Part shown: positions 20,297 through 29,989 of the stretch, piece by piece
Layout of the letters: every line of letters begins with the position of its first letter
Numbering within the stretch: position 1 is the stretch's first letter
Virus record (IMG/VR): IMGVR_UViG_3300001851_000051
Location: 1 to 31,923 of that record
Direction: 5' to 3' (one strand)
DNA length: 31,923 nt
Origin: a virus
The notes under the pieces: model-generated
What the model was told of the DNA's origin: nothing
Databases searched by the model: none
Seen by the model: the letters and a program-made list of their open reading frames with translations, nothing else
Made by a program: the position numbers and the translations under genes

Positions 20297-21486
20297 TGTC
20301 AAAATTAACAGAACATTTTTCTCTTGAAGAGCTTACAGTATCACCAACTGCTAAGAAATTAGGACTAGATAACACTCCCACTCCAGAGCATATTGAAAAT
20401 ATGCGCTACTGTTGTGAGAAAATTCTTGAGCCTGTCCGCGCTAAGTTTGGTCCTGTTACAGTAAATTCATCATATCGATCACCTAGAGTTAATGCCGCAG
20501 TTGGCGGTTCAAAGACATCTCAACATGTTAATGGTCAAGCTATTGACTTTGAGGTTAATGGTGTTGACAACAAGACAGTTGCAGACTGGGTTGCAGATAA
20601 TCTAGAGTTTGATCAAGTCATTTTGGAATTTTATTCGGCAGGAGATAAGAACTCTGGTTGGGTACACGGGTCAATTAAAAAGGAAGGTGGCAATCGCCGT
20701 CAACGTTTGATCGCCACTAAGTCTAAAGCGGGCGGAACAACTTACACAGCCGTCAAGGACTTTGATCCTTCAACTCTTCCTGATCGATCTGCTGTAGCAT
20801 CTCCAGTAGAAGTTCCTCAAGCATCTGTTCCACAGACACCTGTTCAAAATCAAACTCCAGTTGCTTCAAATCTTGGTGCATTAGCGCAACTCCAATCTAA
20901 GTGTGGTATTGCCCCAGACGGTAAATGGGGTCCATCTACTTATAAAGCCGCTAGAGACTATTTTAAGCTATCAAATAATCAAGCCGCACATTTCTTTGGA
21001 CAATGTGCGCATGAATCAAATGACTTTAAGGCATTTTCTGAGAATCTAAATTATTCTGATAAGGGACTAAACGGCGTATTTAGAAAATACTTCCCAACTA
21101 TTGCTTCCACAGCAGGATATGCCCGTCAACCAGAAAAGATTGCGAATAAAGTTTATGCTAATCGCATGGGTAATGGTCCAGAATCTTCTGGTGACGGATA
21201 TAAATATCGTGGACGTGGACCAATTCAGTTGACTGGAAAGGATAATTATACTGCATTTTCTCAAGCAATCGGTCGCTCTGATGTTTTGAGTAATCCTGAT
21301 GTTGTAGCAACAGAACTTGCATTTGAATCTGCATTATGGTTCTTCAAAAAGAATGGACTATTTACTATTGCTGATAGAGGCGTTAATGATTCTGTAATTG
21401 GTATTGTTAGTAAGCGCGTAAATGGTGGAACAATTGGTTTAGATGATCGAATTAAAAAGACAAAACTATTTGCCTCTTGGGGCTAA
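20296..21486 (+). CDS. Bifunctional endolysin: M15 peptidase plus GH19 muramidase
   Basis: A two-domain peptidoglycan hydrolase of 396 residues. The N-terminal domain (1-~145) is an M15-type D-Ala peptidase: SSYRSPRVN, then zinc ligands His77 and Asp84 in QHVNGQAIDFE and His124 in WVHGS. A Pro/Gln-rich linker (about 160-190) follows, then a short peptidoglycan-binding-like stretch (GIAPDGKWGPSTYKAA). The C-terminal domain is glycoside hydrolase family 19, with catalytic Glu240 in CAHES and Glu249 in SENLNYS, plus YKYRGRGPIQLTG. Both active sites look complete. Together they can cut peptide stems and glycan strands. No signal peptide is seen, so release through a holin is expected; the candidate gene directly upstream overlaps it. 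Confidence 0.92.
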   Translation: MSKLTEHFSLEELTVSPTAKKLGLDNTPTPEHIENMRYCCEKILEPVRAKFGPVTVNSSYRSPRVNAAVGGSKTSQHVNGQAIDFEVNGVDNKTVADWVADNLEFDQVILEFYSAGDKNSGWVHGSIKKEGGNRRQRLIATKSKAGGTTYTAVKDFDPSTLPDRSAVASPVEVPQASVPQTPVQNQTPVASNLGALAQLQSKCGIAPDGKWGPSTYKAARDYFKLSNNQAAHFFGQCAHESNDFKAFSENLNYSDKGLNGVFRKYFPTIASTAGYARQPEKIANKVYANRMGNGPESSGDGYKYRGRGPIQLTGKDNYTAFSQAIGRSDVLSNPDVVATELAFESALWFFKKNGLFTIADRGVNDSVIGIVSKRVNGGTIGLDDRIKKTKLFASWG

Positions 21487-21491
21487 AAATA
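21484..21491 (+). promoter_or_regulatory. Possible weak late promoter before collagen-like fibre
   Basis: TAAAAATA in the 23-base gap before the fibre gene differs from the late consensus TATAAATA at one position. It begins within the endolysin stop region. No host-type boxes are present. Weak evidence. Confidence 0.25.
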
Positions 21492-21509
21492 CTAAACAGG
21501 AAATAATTC

Positions 21510-23134
<1,625 letters not shown>

Positions 23135-23135
<1 letters not shown>

Positions 23136-23911
23136 TGCATACATTTAAATCAGTTTCGAGCAGTTTTGCTACCGGTAGAAGAGCTACCGGAAGAATTTCT
23201 ACGCCTACAGTTATACCAAATAATACCTATTGGTTTAGTAGTTTTGAAAATACTGCTGCTGAATTTGGTTCTATTCTCTCTGATGGTGCCACGATTTCAA
23301 CATGGAAAGACAAGTCTGGAGCAGCACACGATTTAAACAAAGCGGGTAATGCCGGTGTAAAACCGGTGTATAAAACCAACATTCAAAATGGTGCTGGTGC
23401 TGTCTACTTTAATGGTGGCAATAGAAGTCTGAATGTTAATCCAATATCATTCATGCAAAGTCAAAGCGCATTTACTTTGTTCGTTGTTGCTAAACCCGGT
23501 TCATTTGTAGATGGTATGGCACTAACATGCACGGATACTGACGGCTATAAAATATTTTATACTAGTGGTCATTGGGCAGTAACTGCCGCAAATGGAACTG
23601 GAATTGGAGCAGGGAGCAATAGCACAAAAACCAGCGTATTTACGCTAATCTATGATGGTACAAAAACCGGAAACGCAAATAGATTGAAGTTTAGAGTTAA
23701 TAAAACGGATCAATCTCTAAATTTTGGAGTAACTACGGTTGGTGCTACAACCTCAGCTTCCTCATCGTATTTTTATGCGGGCAGAAATAGTGATGATACT
23801 GCTAGATATAATGGATACTTAATGGAAATTGTGTTGTATTCTACGGCCTTGACACCAGCAAATGTCTCTGACGTAGAGAATTATTTTATTAATCGATGGC
23901 AAATTGTGTAG
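23135..23911 (+). CDS. LamG/concanavalin-like lectin-fold fibre protein (adhesin)
   Basis: A 258-residue beta-sandwich protein. Residues ~30-258 read as a LamG/ConA-like jelly roll: an early W-F followed by a D-G-A-T-I-S-T-W-K-D-K-S-G-A strand, FTLFVVAKPG, then YFYAGRNSDD and the typical ending YNGYLMEIVLYSTALTPANV with a final NRWQ. Such domains bind carbohydrates and are used as tips of phage fibres. It starts on the last base of the collagen-like gene's stop codon (TAATG), so the two products are likely made together and may form one receptor-binding device. No signal peptide. Specificity cannot be predicted. Confidence 0.75.
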
Positions 23912-23913
23912 CG

Positions 23914-23921
23914 TATAAATA
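23914..23921 (+). promoter_or_regulatory. T4-type late promoter
   Basis: An exact TATAAATA three bases after the adhesin stop codon and 32 bases before the dockerin-like gene start. No -35 box is visible. Predicted start is about 23927, giving a leader with AGGAG. Confidence 0.72.
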
Positions 23922-23952
23922 TAGTGTTAGTAAATTAAATTAGGAGATGACT

Positions 23953-24159
23953 ATGTTAAACAAAGTAAAGGCCTTTTTCAAGAAACTGTTTGGTTATGCT
24001 GATCTTAATGCTGACGGCAAAGTGGATATGGCCGATGCTCAGGTTGTAGTTAACGAAGTTAAGACTGTAGTTAACGATGTCAACACTGTAGTTAGCGATG
24101 TTAAGGCTTCAGTAAAAAAGGTAAAAGCTGCTCGTTCAAGCAAAAAGAAGACCAATTAA
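23953..24159 (+). CDS. Dockerin/EF-hand-like coiled mini-protein
   Basis: A 68-residue protein. A basic amphipathic N-terminus (MLNKVKAFFKKLFGY) is followed by one calcium-loop motif DLNADGKVDMADA (residues 17-29), with the D-x-N-x-D-G-x-V-D-x-x-D pattern of dockerin type I repeats. Three near-repeats of V-V-N-E/D-V-K/N-T-V follow as a likely coiled coil, and a Lys/Arg-rich end. Dockerins normally carry two loops and bind cohesins; here only one is present. The start at 23953 is chosen because AGGAG is six bases upstream, while the ATG at 23947 touches it directly. It has its own late promoter. Function unknown. Confidence 0.68.
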   Translation: MLNKVKAFFKKLFGYADLNADGKVDMADAQVVVNEVKTVVNDVNTVVSDVKASVKKVKAARSSKKKTN

Positions 24160-24186
24160 GTTTTTATCTAACATGGGATAAATTCT

Positions 24187-24654
24187 GTGGAATCCTTAGA
24201 AACCAAAGTTGCGATTATAGAAAACGATCTGAAGCAAGTTCAGAATGTTTTCAGTCGTCTTGATTTGGCTATAGATAAAATTGGCGATGTTTCAAATTCT
24301 ATTAATAAAATGCTTGCTGTGCATGATGAGAAGTTGGACCATCAAGATAAAGTCAACGAAGATGTCTATAGGAGTTTAGAAGTGCATAGGCAAGAAACTA
24401 AAAGTAGTAATGCCGAACTGCATTCTAGGATTACCACGGTTACCCGTGAACTAGAGACGAAAATTAGCGATACTGAAAAAAAGGTTCTAGACGCGGTTGC
24501 TGATCTAAAAAAGACTGTTAAAAAGGAAGATGAGATTAGAGAGTCGAGAATTCGAAGTCTAGAATCTTCAAAATATATTATGGTAGGTATAGGGACAGCC
24601 TTAGGTTTCATATTTTCTAAGGCCTTACCCGCAATTATGGCATTATTTAAGTAA
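24187..24654 (+). CDS. Coiled-coil protein with C-terminal membrane anchor (DUF7201-like)
   Basis: A 155-residue protein starting MESLETKVAIIENDLKQV, long heptad-rich coiled coil to about residue 128, then a single hydrophobic segment YIMVGIGTALGFIFSKALPA near the C-terminus. This tail-anchored layout matches an uncharacterised family frequent in T4-like phages (DUF7201 in my recollection). The start is GTG at 24187; GGGA at 24175-24178 serves as a modest ribosome binding site and lies in a small hairpin (TTTATC 24163-24168 with GATAAA 24177-24182). The role may be in lysis timing or membrane association of virion assembly; both are guesses. It ends the late block. Confidence 0.62.
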   Translation: MESLETKVAIIENDLKQVQNVFSRLDLAIDKIGDVSNSINKMLAVHDEKLDHQDKVNEDVYRSLEVHRQETKSSNAELHSRITTVTRELETKISDTEKKVLDAVADLKKTVKKEDEIRESRIRSLESSKYIMVGIGTALGFIFSKALPAIMALFK

Positions 24655-24662
24655 AAAGCCTA

Positions 24663-24691
24663 TTGACATACGTTACGGACTGTAGTAATAT
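24663..24691 (+). promoter_or_regulatory. Host-type promoter before primase
   Basis: TTGACA (24663-24668), a 17-base spacer and TAATAT (24686-24691) precede the primase gene so closely that the predicted transcript start (~24698) coincides with the ATG. It marks the switch from the late block back to early-type genes. Confidence 0.75.
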
Positions 24692-24697
24692 GTCTGT

Positions 24698-25735
24698 ATG
24701 AGTATGTACATCGACATCAAGTTCCTCCAGTTCATATCTTTCCGACTGGAAAACTTCAAGAAAAAGAACGATCTCTTGTGGAACTGCAGGTGTCCAATCT
24801 GCGGTGATGGCTCGCGTAAAAAGAAGGCTAGAGGTTATTTCTTTTCTGGAACTGGGAAGAATTATCTCCAGTATAAATGTCATAACTGTGGCGTAAGTCG
24901 CAGATTTGATACTTTTCTAAAAGATTTTGATCCGACACAATACGGAAGATATATTCTAGAGAAGTATGCGGATAACAATAACAACACAGATAAAAAGAAT
25001 GTTGAGTCTGTATTTTCTGTTTCTGAACCCGTGTTCAAGAAATCGGAAACAAGTTCAATTGATGAGTTGATGACGAGACTTGACAAGTTACCTGAAAATA
25101 ATGAGGCCAAACAATATGTCATACGGCGAAAAATTCCTTCTACTGCATATAATAAGTTGTATTTCATTGGTGATATCAGCACCGTTAGTAGACTTAATTC
25201 CAAGTATAAGGGCACGATCACTAGTAATGAGCCGCGCCTCTGTATTCCTTTTTTCAGTAGGAGTGGTAAACTTACTGCTGTATCTTGTCGTGCTATTAGA
25301 GATGAGTCTCTTAGGTACATTCTTGTAAAGATTGAGGAAGATTCTCCAACAGTTTTTGGTCTAGATTCTGTTGATCTAGAAAAAGAAGTTTTTGTTGTTG
25401 AGGGTCCAATAGATTCCTTATTTTTACCGAATTCAATTGCATGTGCTGGAACAGCATTTAGTAAGATTGCTGACCTAAATATACCTAAAGATAAAATAAC
25501 AATTATTTTTGATAATCAGCCAAAAAATCGTGAAGTCTGCAATTTGATGTATAAGTATATCGAACAGGGATATAAAATTGTTTTGTGGCCAAATAATGTT
25601 CCTGGAAAAGACATCAATGAGATGATTCAAAACGGAGTAGAGTCGGTGGAAATTCAGCGACTCATTAAAGAAAATACTTTTTCTGGTCTAGCCGCAAAAG
25701 CAAAATATTCAATGTGGAGAAAAATATATGAGTGA
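24698..25735 (+). CDS. 61: DNA primase gp61
   Basis: T4-type primase that makes RNA primers for lagging-strand synthesis together with gp41. The N-terminal zinc site has Cys32-x2-Cys35 (CPIC) and Cys61-x2-Cys64 (CHNC), as in T4 gp61 (CPVC/CYNC). Then come KKKARGYFFSG and the catalytic TOPRIM region, with VFVVEGPIDSLF, then IIFDNQP and KIVLWPNNVPGKDINEM. Length 345 aa (T4: 342). ATGs at 24698 and 24704 are both possible; the conserved YIDIKFL beginning means initiation must be here. No Shine-Dalgarno is present and the promoter start falls on the ATG, suggesting leaderless initiation. It overlaps the next gene by eight bases. Confidence 0.93.
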   Translation: MSMYIDIKFLQFISFRLENFKKKNDLLWNCRCPICGDGSRKKKARGYFFSGTGKNYLQYKCHNCGVSRRFDTFLKDFDPTQYGRYILEKYADNNNNTDKKNVESVFSVSEPVFKKSETSSIDELMTRLDKLPENNEAKQYVIRRKIPSTAYNKLYFIGDISTVSRLNSKYKGTITSNEPRLCIPFFSRSGKLTAVSCRAIRDESLRYILVKIEEDSPTVFGLDSVDLEKEVFVVEGPIDSLFLPNSIACAGTAFSKIADLNIPKDKITIIFDNQPKNREVCNLMYKYIEQGYKIVLWPNNVPGKDINEMIQNGVESVEIQRLIKENTFSGLAAKAKYSMWRKIYE

Positions 25736-26030
25736 TTTAGTTGCGAATGAATATGGAGTGGAAACAGTACATATTCGCATTACAAAATTGAGAATTCATC
25801 GAACAGATGGTAAGTGGTTAGTTGAATACCGCAGAGAACCTAGTTGGTTTCTTGGTCTAGATCGTTGGTGGTGGTTCGATGACGGAACATATGTTGAATA
25901 CACCGATGCTTTAGCTAGAGTGAAATTTTTAACTGATGCTGGCTTCATTAGCAAGACACAATTCCAATCAGTAAAAGAATTTAAAGTTTCTGAACTTGGT
26001 TATGTAAGTGTGGAAGAAAATAATGAGTAA
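25728..26030 (+). CDS. Hypothetical protein (100 aa), Trp-rich
   Basis: A small protein with a striking aromatic patch: EPSWFLGLDRWWWFDDGTYV in the middle, flanked by strand-like LRIHRTDGKWLVEYRR and a helical stretch YTDALARVKFLTDAG. It resembles short phage proteins of unknown function that share a W-W-W-F-D-D-x-T core, but I cannot name the family. It sits between primase and thyX with overlaps on both sides (eight bases each), so it is cotranslated with early DNA metabolism genes. No signal peptide or membrane segment. Confidence 0.62.
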   Translation: MSDLVANEYGVETVHIRITKLRIHRTDGKWLVEYRREPSWFLGLDRWWWFDDGTYVEYTDALARVKFLTDAGFISKTQFQSVKEFKVSELGYVSVEENNE

Positions 26031-26700
26031 AGTTAATTTGATCGGTATCACTAAGCCGAGCGAATACACAGAATGTACCACTGCCAATGAACTTGTGGCA
26101 TGGGCCGCAAGAGTCTCTAATCCCACAAATCAGAACAACACTGCCACTGCACCTAAACTAGTGCAGTATCTTATCAAGAATCAGCATTGGTCTCCGTTGG
26201 AGATGGTACATATCTCAATTGAAATCCGAACAACCAGAGATATTGCGCGTCAGATCCTGCGACATCGTTCTTTCTCATTTCAAGAGTTCAGTCAGCGTTA
26301 CGCTGATCCAACCAAGGATCTTGGATTTGTTACACGGGAAGCCCGACTCCAGGACGCCAAGAATCGACAGAATTCAGTCGAACTAACCCCGGATGAAAAT
26401 CGTCTTGCCGAAGAGTGGAACGTAATGCAAACTCAGGCAACTAATGCGGCTAAGATGGCATATCAGTGGGCAATTGAACGTGGTATTGCCAAGGAACAGG
26501 CGCGTGTAGTTCTACCTGAGGGTAACACCGAGTCTGTGATGATCATGGCTGGTTCTCTTCGTTCGTGGGTTCACTATTGCCAACTTCGCATGGATAAGGC
26601 GACTCAAAAGGAACATCGTATTGTAGCCGAGCAATGCTGGGAAATTATAGGTCAACATTTCCCAGATGTAATCAAAGCTCTTGATGACCAAAATACCTAG
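26023..26700 (+). CDS. thyX: Flavin-dependent thymidylate synthase ThyX
   Basis: Converts dUMP to dTMP using FAD, NADPH and methylene-tetrahydrofolate. The ThyX signature RHRxxSxxxxSxR is present as RHRSFSFQEFSQR (residues 80-92). HWSPLEMVHISIEIR precedes it, and EQARVVLPEGNTES with the LRSWVHYCQLRM block follows, all diagnostic of the family. Length 225 aa is normal. ATG 26023 is chosen, GGAAG about six bases upstream, overlapping the previous stop; the longer open frame has no better start. ThyX, NrdA, NrdB, glutaredoxin and MazG in this stretch form a dNTP supply module. Confidence 0.96.
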   Translation: MSKVNLIGITKPSEYTECTTANELVAWAARVSNPTNQNNTATAPKLVQYLIKNQHWSPLEMVHISIEIRTTRDIARQILRHRSFSFQEFSQRYADPTKDLGFVTREARLQDAKNRQNSVELTPDENRLAEEWNVMQTQATNAAKMAYQWAIERGIAKEQARVVLPEGNTESVMIMAGSLRSWVHYCQLRMDKATQKEHRIVAEQCWEIIGQHFPDVIKALDDQNT

Positions 26701-26708
26701 GTCATTTT
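26684..26708 (+). terminator. Weak terminator-like hairpin at the thyX stop
   Basis: ATGACC (26684-26689) pairs with GGTCAT (26700-26705) across a ten-base loop; TTTT (26705-26708) follows. The stem overlaps the thyX stop codon. Only six base pairs, so termination would be partial. The following 64 bases before the epimerase gene hold no convincing promoter. Confidence 0.35.
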
Positions 26709-26772
26709 AAAAACGGCAGAATCGAATTTTTTTCGCGCCAAAATTTTGACTGGAAAAAGTCGGGAATAAAAT

Positions 26773-27648
26773 ATGAGAGTGTTGGTAACTGGAGCAACAG
26801 GATATATTGGTAGCCACTTGGTAAAATCTCTTGCCGAGTGGGGCAACATGGTGTATGCTACAGACTTCAACATGCAACAAAATAATATAGAAAAGTATAT
26901 CGTATCTGGTAAGCCAACTTATTGCGACATAAGACACGATACTAATTACTCAAGTGGAAAATTTTTTGGTTATACGCAATTTGATGTCGTAGTACATTGT
27001 GCTGCTGCCACAAAAGTATCACTATCTGTTACCGATCCATATAATTACTATTTGACCAATATAGTCGGTACGCAAAATATTATAAATCATGTAGAATTTG
27101 ATCATTTCATATATTGTAGTACAGGGTCCGCTTTTCAGCCAGGCTCAAGTCCTTATGCGACAAGTAAACGTGCAGCCGAAGATTTGGTTAGCATTTTGCC
27201 CAAATACACAATTACAAGATTTTATAATGTATCTGGTAACGATGGTATGAGAAAATATGACGATGGATATTTTCATCTAATTAGAAAAGCTGCTGCTGTT
27301 GCTAATCGCAAGTTTCCTAAACTTGATATATATGGCACAGATTGGGAAACTAGAGACGGAACAACTGTTCGCAACTATACACACATTAAAGACATAGTTG
27401 ATGCTACTGTTGCTATTGTTCATAATGGACCGACAAACAAAATTGAGTGTTTAGGAACAAAACGCGGTTCTACAGTTAGAGAAGTTGTTGCTGCTATGAA
27501 GAGTATTTCTTGGGATTTTCCAACAGAAGATGCTCCACGAAGACCTGGAGAGGTAGCAATATCTACTATGCCAGAACAAAGTAGATTTTTTGTGGAAAAT
27601 GAAAGTTTAGTAGATATGTGCAAATCTGCAATGGAGTATGAAAAATGA
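26773..27648 (+). CDS. NAD-dependent epimerase/dehydratase (GalE-like extended SDR)
   Basis: A 291-residue extended short-chain dehydrogenase/reductase. The NAD motif GATGYIG lies at residues 7-13, followed by DVVVHCAAAT, an STGSA segment around 116-120 with the catalytic Ser/Thr, and YATSK (128-132) with catalytic Tyr128 and Lys132. TRFYNVSG and the NYTHIKDIVDA block (R-x-x-V/T-H-x-x-D-x) are typical of UDP-sugar 4-epimerases. Family reaction: interconversion of UDP-glucose/galactose or UDP-GlcNAc/GalNAc. It is slightly short compared with GalE (~338). A GGGA lies upstream of the ATG. Together with the dehydrogenase at 7587 and the glycosyltransferase at 29970 it hints at sugar modification. 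AGA is the dominant arginine codon. Confidence 0.85.
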   Translation: MRVLVTGATGYIGSHLVKSLAEWGNMVYATDFNMQQNNIEKYIVSGKPTYCDIRHDTNYSSGKFFGYTQFDVVVHCAAATKVSLSVTDPYNYYLTNIVGTQNIINHVEFDHFIYCSTGSAFQPGSSPYATSKRAAEDLVSILPKYTITRFYNVSGNDGMRKYDDGYFHLIRKAAAVANRKFPKLDIYGTDWETRDGTTVRNYTHIKDIVDATVAIVHNGPTNKIECLGTKRGSTVREVVAAMKSISWDFPTEDAPRRPGEVAISTMPEQSRFFVENESLVDMCKSAMEYEK

Positions 27649-28193
27649 AAACCGATGTTGTTAAAGTAGAGTATGATGCCAGTACAGATACGCACTATAT
27701 CTGCTCAAAACTTTTTGAAGATGCTGGCTGGAACATTGGCGACACAATAGAATGGATTGATAATAAAGATGGAAGTTGGACGGTAAGAAAAGTGGAACAA
27801 AATATTCAAAAAGACGTATCGGCTTTTATGAAGGCAGCCGATCAATATGTTGGGGAAAAGCCACATCTGAACGAAAACAATCAAGCTCAAGCAAAGCTAT
27901 ATATTGATTTGATCGATGAAGAGTTTCGTGAACTTTGTGACGGATTTCTTCGCAATCATATTGGCGATATTGCCGATGGTGGAGCAGATTTAGTTTGGGT
28001 AGTTCAGGGTCTATTCACTACACTAGGAATAGATTTTAATCAGGTTTGGGAAGAAGTTAGAGCCTCAAACATGAGTAAAGTTTCAGAAAACGGAAAAATT
28101 AAGAAGCGGGCAGACGGTAAGATTCTCAAACCAGATACTTACTTTAAGCCAGACATCGAAAAGGTTTTGAAAAATCAAGGGTATACGGCATGA
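27645..28193 (+). CDS. MazG-like nucleotide pyrophosphohydrolase with N-terminal AbrB-like domain
   Basis: A 182-residue fusion. Residues ~5-50 (VKVEYDASTDTHYICSKLFE, then GWNIGDTIEWIDN) look like a SpoVT/AbrB-type swapped-hairpin fold. Residues ~60-180 are an all-alpha NTP pyrophosphohydrolase of the MazG type: EEFRE (92-96), then DIADGGADLVWVV (108-120), GIDFNQVWEEVRASNMSK and KRADGKILKP. Metal-binding acidic residues are in place. Phage MazG may hydrolyse dNTPs, dUTP-like or alarmone nucleotides. It is coupled to the epimerase gene upstream and to nrdA downstream by ATGA overlaps. The N-terminal domain assignment is tentative; the C-terminal one is firm. Confidence 0.82.
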   Translation: MKTDVVKVEYDASTDTHYICSKLFEDAGWNIGDTIEWIDNKDGSWTVRKVEQNIQKDVSAFMKAADQYVGEKPHLNENNQAQAKLYIDLIDEEFRELCDGFLRNHIGDIADGGADLVWVVQGLFTTLGIDFNQVWEEVRASNMSKVSENGKIKKRADGKILKPDTYFKPDIEKVLKNQGYTA

Positions 28194-29989
28194 AAGAGAA
28201 CTATCTAGGAATTGAAATTGATTTGTCGCGTGACAACTTATTTGACAGGTTAGGAATTCAGCGTCTACAGGAATCCTATATGCGAGAGGAGGAAACTTCT
28301 CCTCAGCATAGATTTGCTTTTGTTTCTAAGACCTTTAGTTCAAATCCAGAGCATGCCCAACGTTTATATGAGTATGCGTCAAAGCACTGGCTTTCATATG
28401 CAACTCCAATTCTCTCGTTTGGTCGTTCTAAGCGAGGAATGCCCATTTCATGCTTTTTAAATTTTATTGAAGACACCGCGGAGGGTCTAGTTGATAATCT
28501 TTCGGAAACTAATTGGCTTTCTATGCTGGGTGGTGGTGTTGGTATTGGCTTTGGTATTCGCTCCGCAGATGATAAATCTACTGGTGTTATGCCTCATCTT
28601 CAAATTTATGATGCTTCTAGTTTGGCTTATCGTCAAGGTCGCACTCGCCGTGGGTCTTATGCTGCTTATCTGGATATTTCTCATCCTGATGTTTCACTTT
28701 TTCTAGACATGCGTAAGCCTACTGGCGATCCAAATATGCGGGCACTCAACTTACATCATGGTATTAACATTACCGATGATTTCATGGAAATTATTGAACG
28801 TTGTATGACCGATAAAGACGCAAATGATGATTGGAATCTCAAGGATCCACATTCTGGTGAGATCCGCGAAACGGTATCTGCAAAAGAACTTTGGCAGAGA
28901 ATTCTAGAACTGCGTATGCAGACTGGCGAACCATATATTCACTTCATCGATACTTCCAATCGCTTGATGCCAGATTTTCAGAAAGCTCTAGGTCTAAAGA
29001 TTCATCAATCTAATCTTTGCTCGGAAATCATTCTGCCAACTGACAAGAAGCGTACAGCCGTTTGCTGTCTGTCTTCCGTCAATCTAGAATATTATGATTC
29101 GTGGTCACGCGATTCGTTGTTCCTTAAAGACATGGCAGAAATGCTAGACAATGTTTTACAGTATTTCATTGATAACGCACCCAAACAAGTTTCTCGCGCC
29201 ATTTATTCTGCTAAGAGGGAACGATCTATTGGAATTGGCGCATTAGGCTTTCACGCATATTTGCAACGCAAGGGTATTGCTTGGGAATCTGCTGTTGCCA
29301 AGGGTACAAACATGCGCATATTCAAGCACATGAAAACTCGTCTAGATGAAGCGAATCTTCAACTTGGCGCCGAAAGAGGTGAGGCACCAGATGCTGCCGG
29401 AACTGGTCGCCGTTTCTCTCATATGCAAGCAATTGCACCAAATGCATCTTCGTCAATTATTATGGGTAATACCAGTCCATCTATTGAGCCATATCGCGCA
29501 AATGCATATCGTCAAGATACTCTATCTGGAGCATATCTGAATAAGAATAAGTATCTAGATGCTGTAATTCGCGAACATCTTGGGGACAATACCGCAGAGG
29601 AAGAATATAACAATATTTGGTCATCAATCATTGCAAATGATGGTTCTGTACAACATCTCTCTTGGATGTCAGACTTAAACAAAGATATCTTCAAAACTTC
29701 TATGGAAATCGATCAGCGTTGGATTATTGATTTTGCCGCAGATCGTCAAAAGTTTATCGATCAAGGACAATCATTAAATCTTTTCTTTCGCCCAGATTGC
29801 AATATCAAGTATCTTCATGCAGTACACTATCTTGCTTGGAAGCAAGGTCTGAAAACTTTATATTATTGTCGATCAGAAAAAATTGGTAAAGCAGATAAGG
29901 TTGCCAAAAAGATTGAACGTGAAGCAATTAAAGAAATTGATTTTAAAGCTATGATTGAGGGTGATACTTGTGTTGCGTGTGAGGGCTGA
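28190..29989 (+). CDS. nrdA: Ribonucleotide reductase class I, alpha subunit (short NrdA)
   Basis: Reduces ribonucleoside diphosphates to dNDPs with NrdB. Key residues are visible: Cys88 in PISCF and Cys292/293 (redox pair), the radical Cys277 and Glu279 in SNLCSEI with Asn275, and the C-terminal shuttle pair Cys594/Cys597 (CVACEG). At 599 residues it is ~150 shorter than T4 NrdA (754). It starts directly with the reductase core, so it lacks the N-terminal ATP-cone that mediates dATP feedback inhibition. That should leave it active at high dATP, useful during phage replication. ATGA overlap with mazG and AAGGG upstream set the start. The 3' end overlaps the glycosyltransferase gene. Confidence 0.95.
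   Translation: MKENYLGIEIDLSRDNLFDRLGIQRLQESYMREEETSPQHRFAFVSKTFSSNPEHAQRLYEYASKHWLSYATPILSFGRSKRGMPISCFLNFIEDTAEGLVDNLSETNWLSMLGGGVGIGFGIRSADDKSTGVMPHLQIYDASSLAYRQGRTRRGSYAAYLDISHPDVSLFLDMRKPTGDPNMRALNLHHGINITDDFMEIIERCMTDKDANDDWNLKDPHSGEIRETVSAKELWQRILELRMQTGEPYIHFIDTSNRLMPDFQKALGLKIHQSNLCSEIILPTDKKRTAVCCLSSVNLEYYDSWSRDSLFLKDMAEMLDNVLQYFIDNAPKQVSRAIYSAKRERSIGIGALGFHAYLQRKGIAWESAVAKGTNMRIFKHMKTRLDEANLQLGAERGEAPDAAGTGRRFSHMQAIAPNASSSIIMGNTSPSIEPYRANAYRQDTLSGAYLNKNKYLDAVIREHLGDNTAEEEYNNIWSSIIANDGSVQHLSWMSDLNKDIFKTSMEIDQRWIIDFAADRQKFIDQGQSLNLFFRPDCNIKYLHAVHYLAWKQGLKTLYYCRSEKIGKADKVAKKIEREAIKEIDFKAMIEGDTCVACEG

Noticed and set aside
21199-21206. TATAAATA inside the endolysin gene as a late promoter
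   Set aside because: Encodes part of the conserved GH19 motif YKYRGRG; too far (about 300 bases) from the fibre start to favour without transcript data.
24880-25320. Antisense open frame of 146 aa inside the primase gene
   Set aside because: Lies wholly within gp61, lacks a ribosome binding site and resembles no family.
26746-26772. TTGACT with TAAAAT before the epimerase gene as a host promoter
   Set aside because: Spacer is only 15 bases and the -10 box touches the ATG, so transcription would begin inside the gene.
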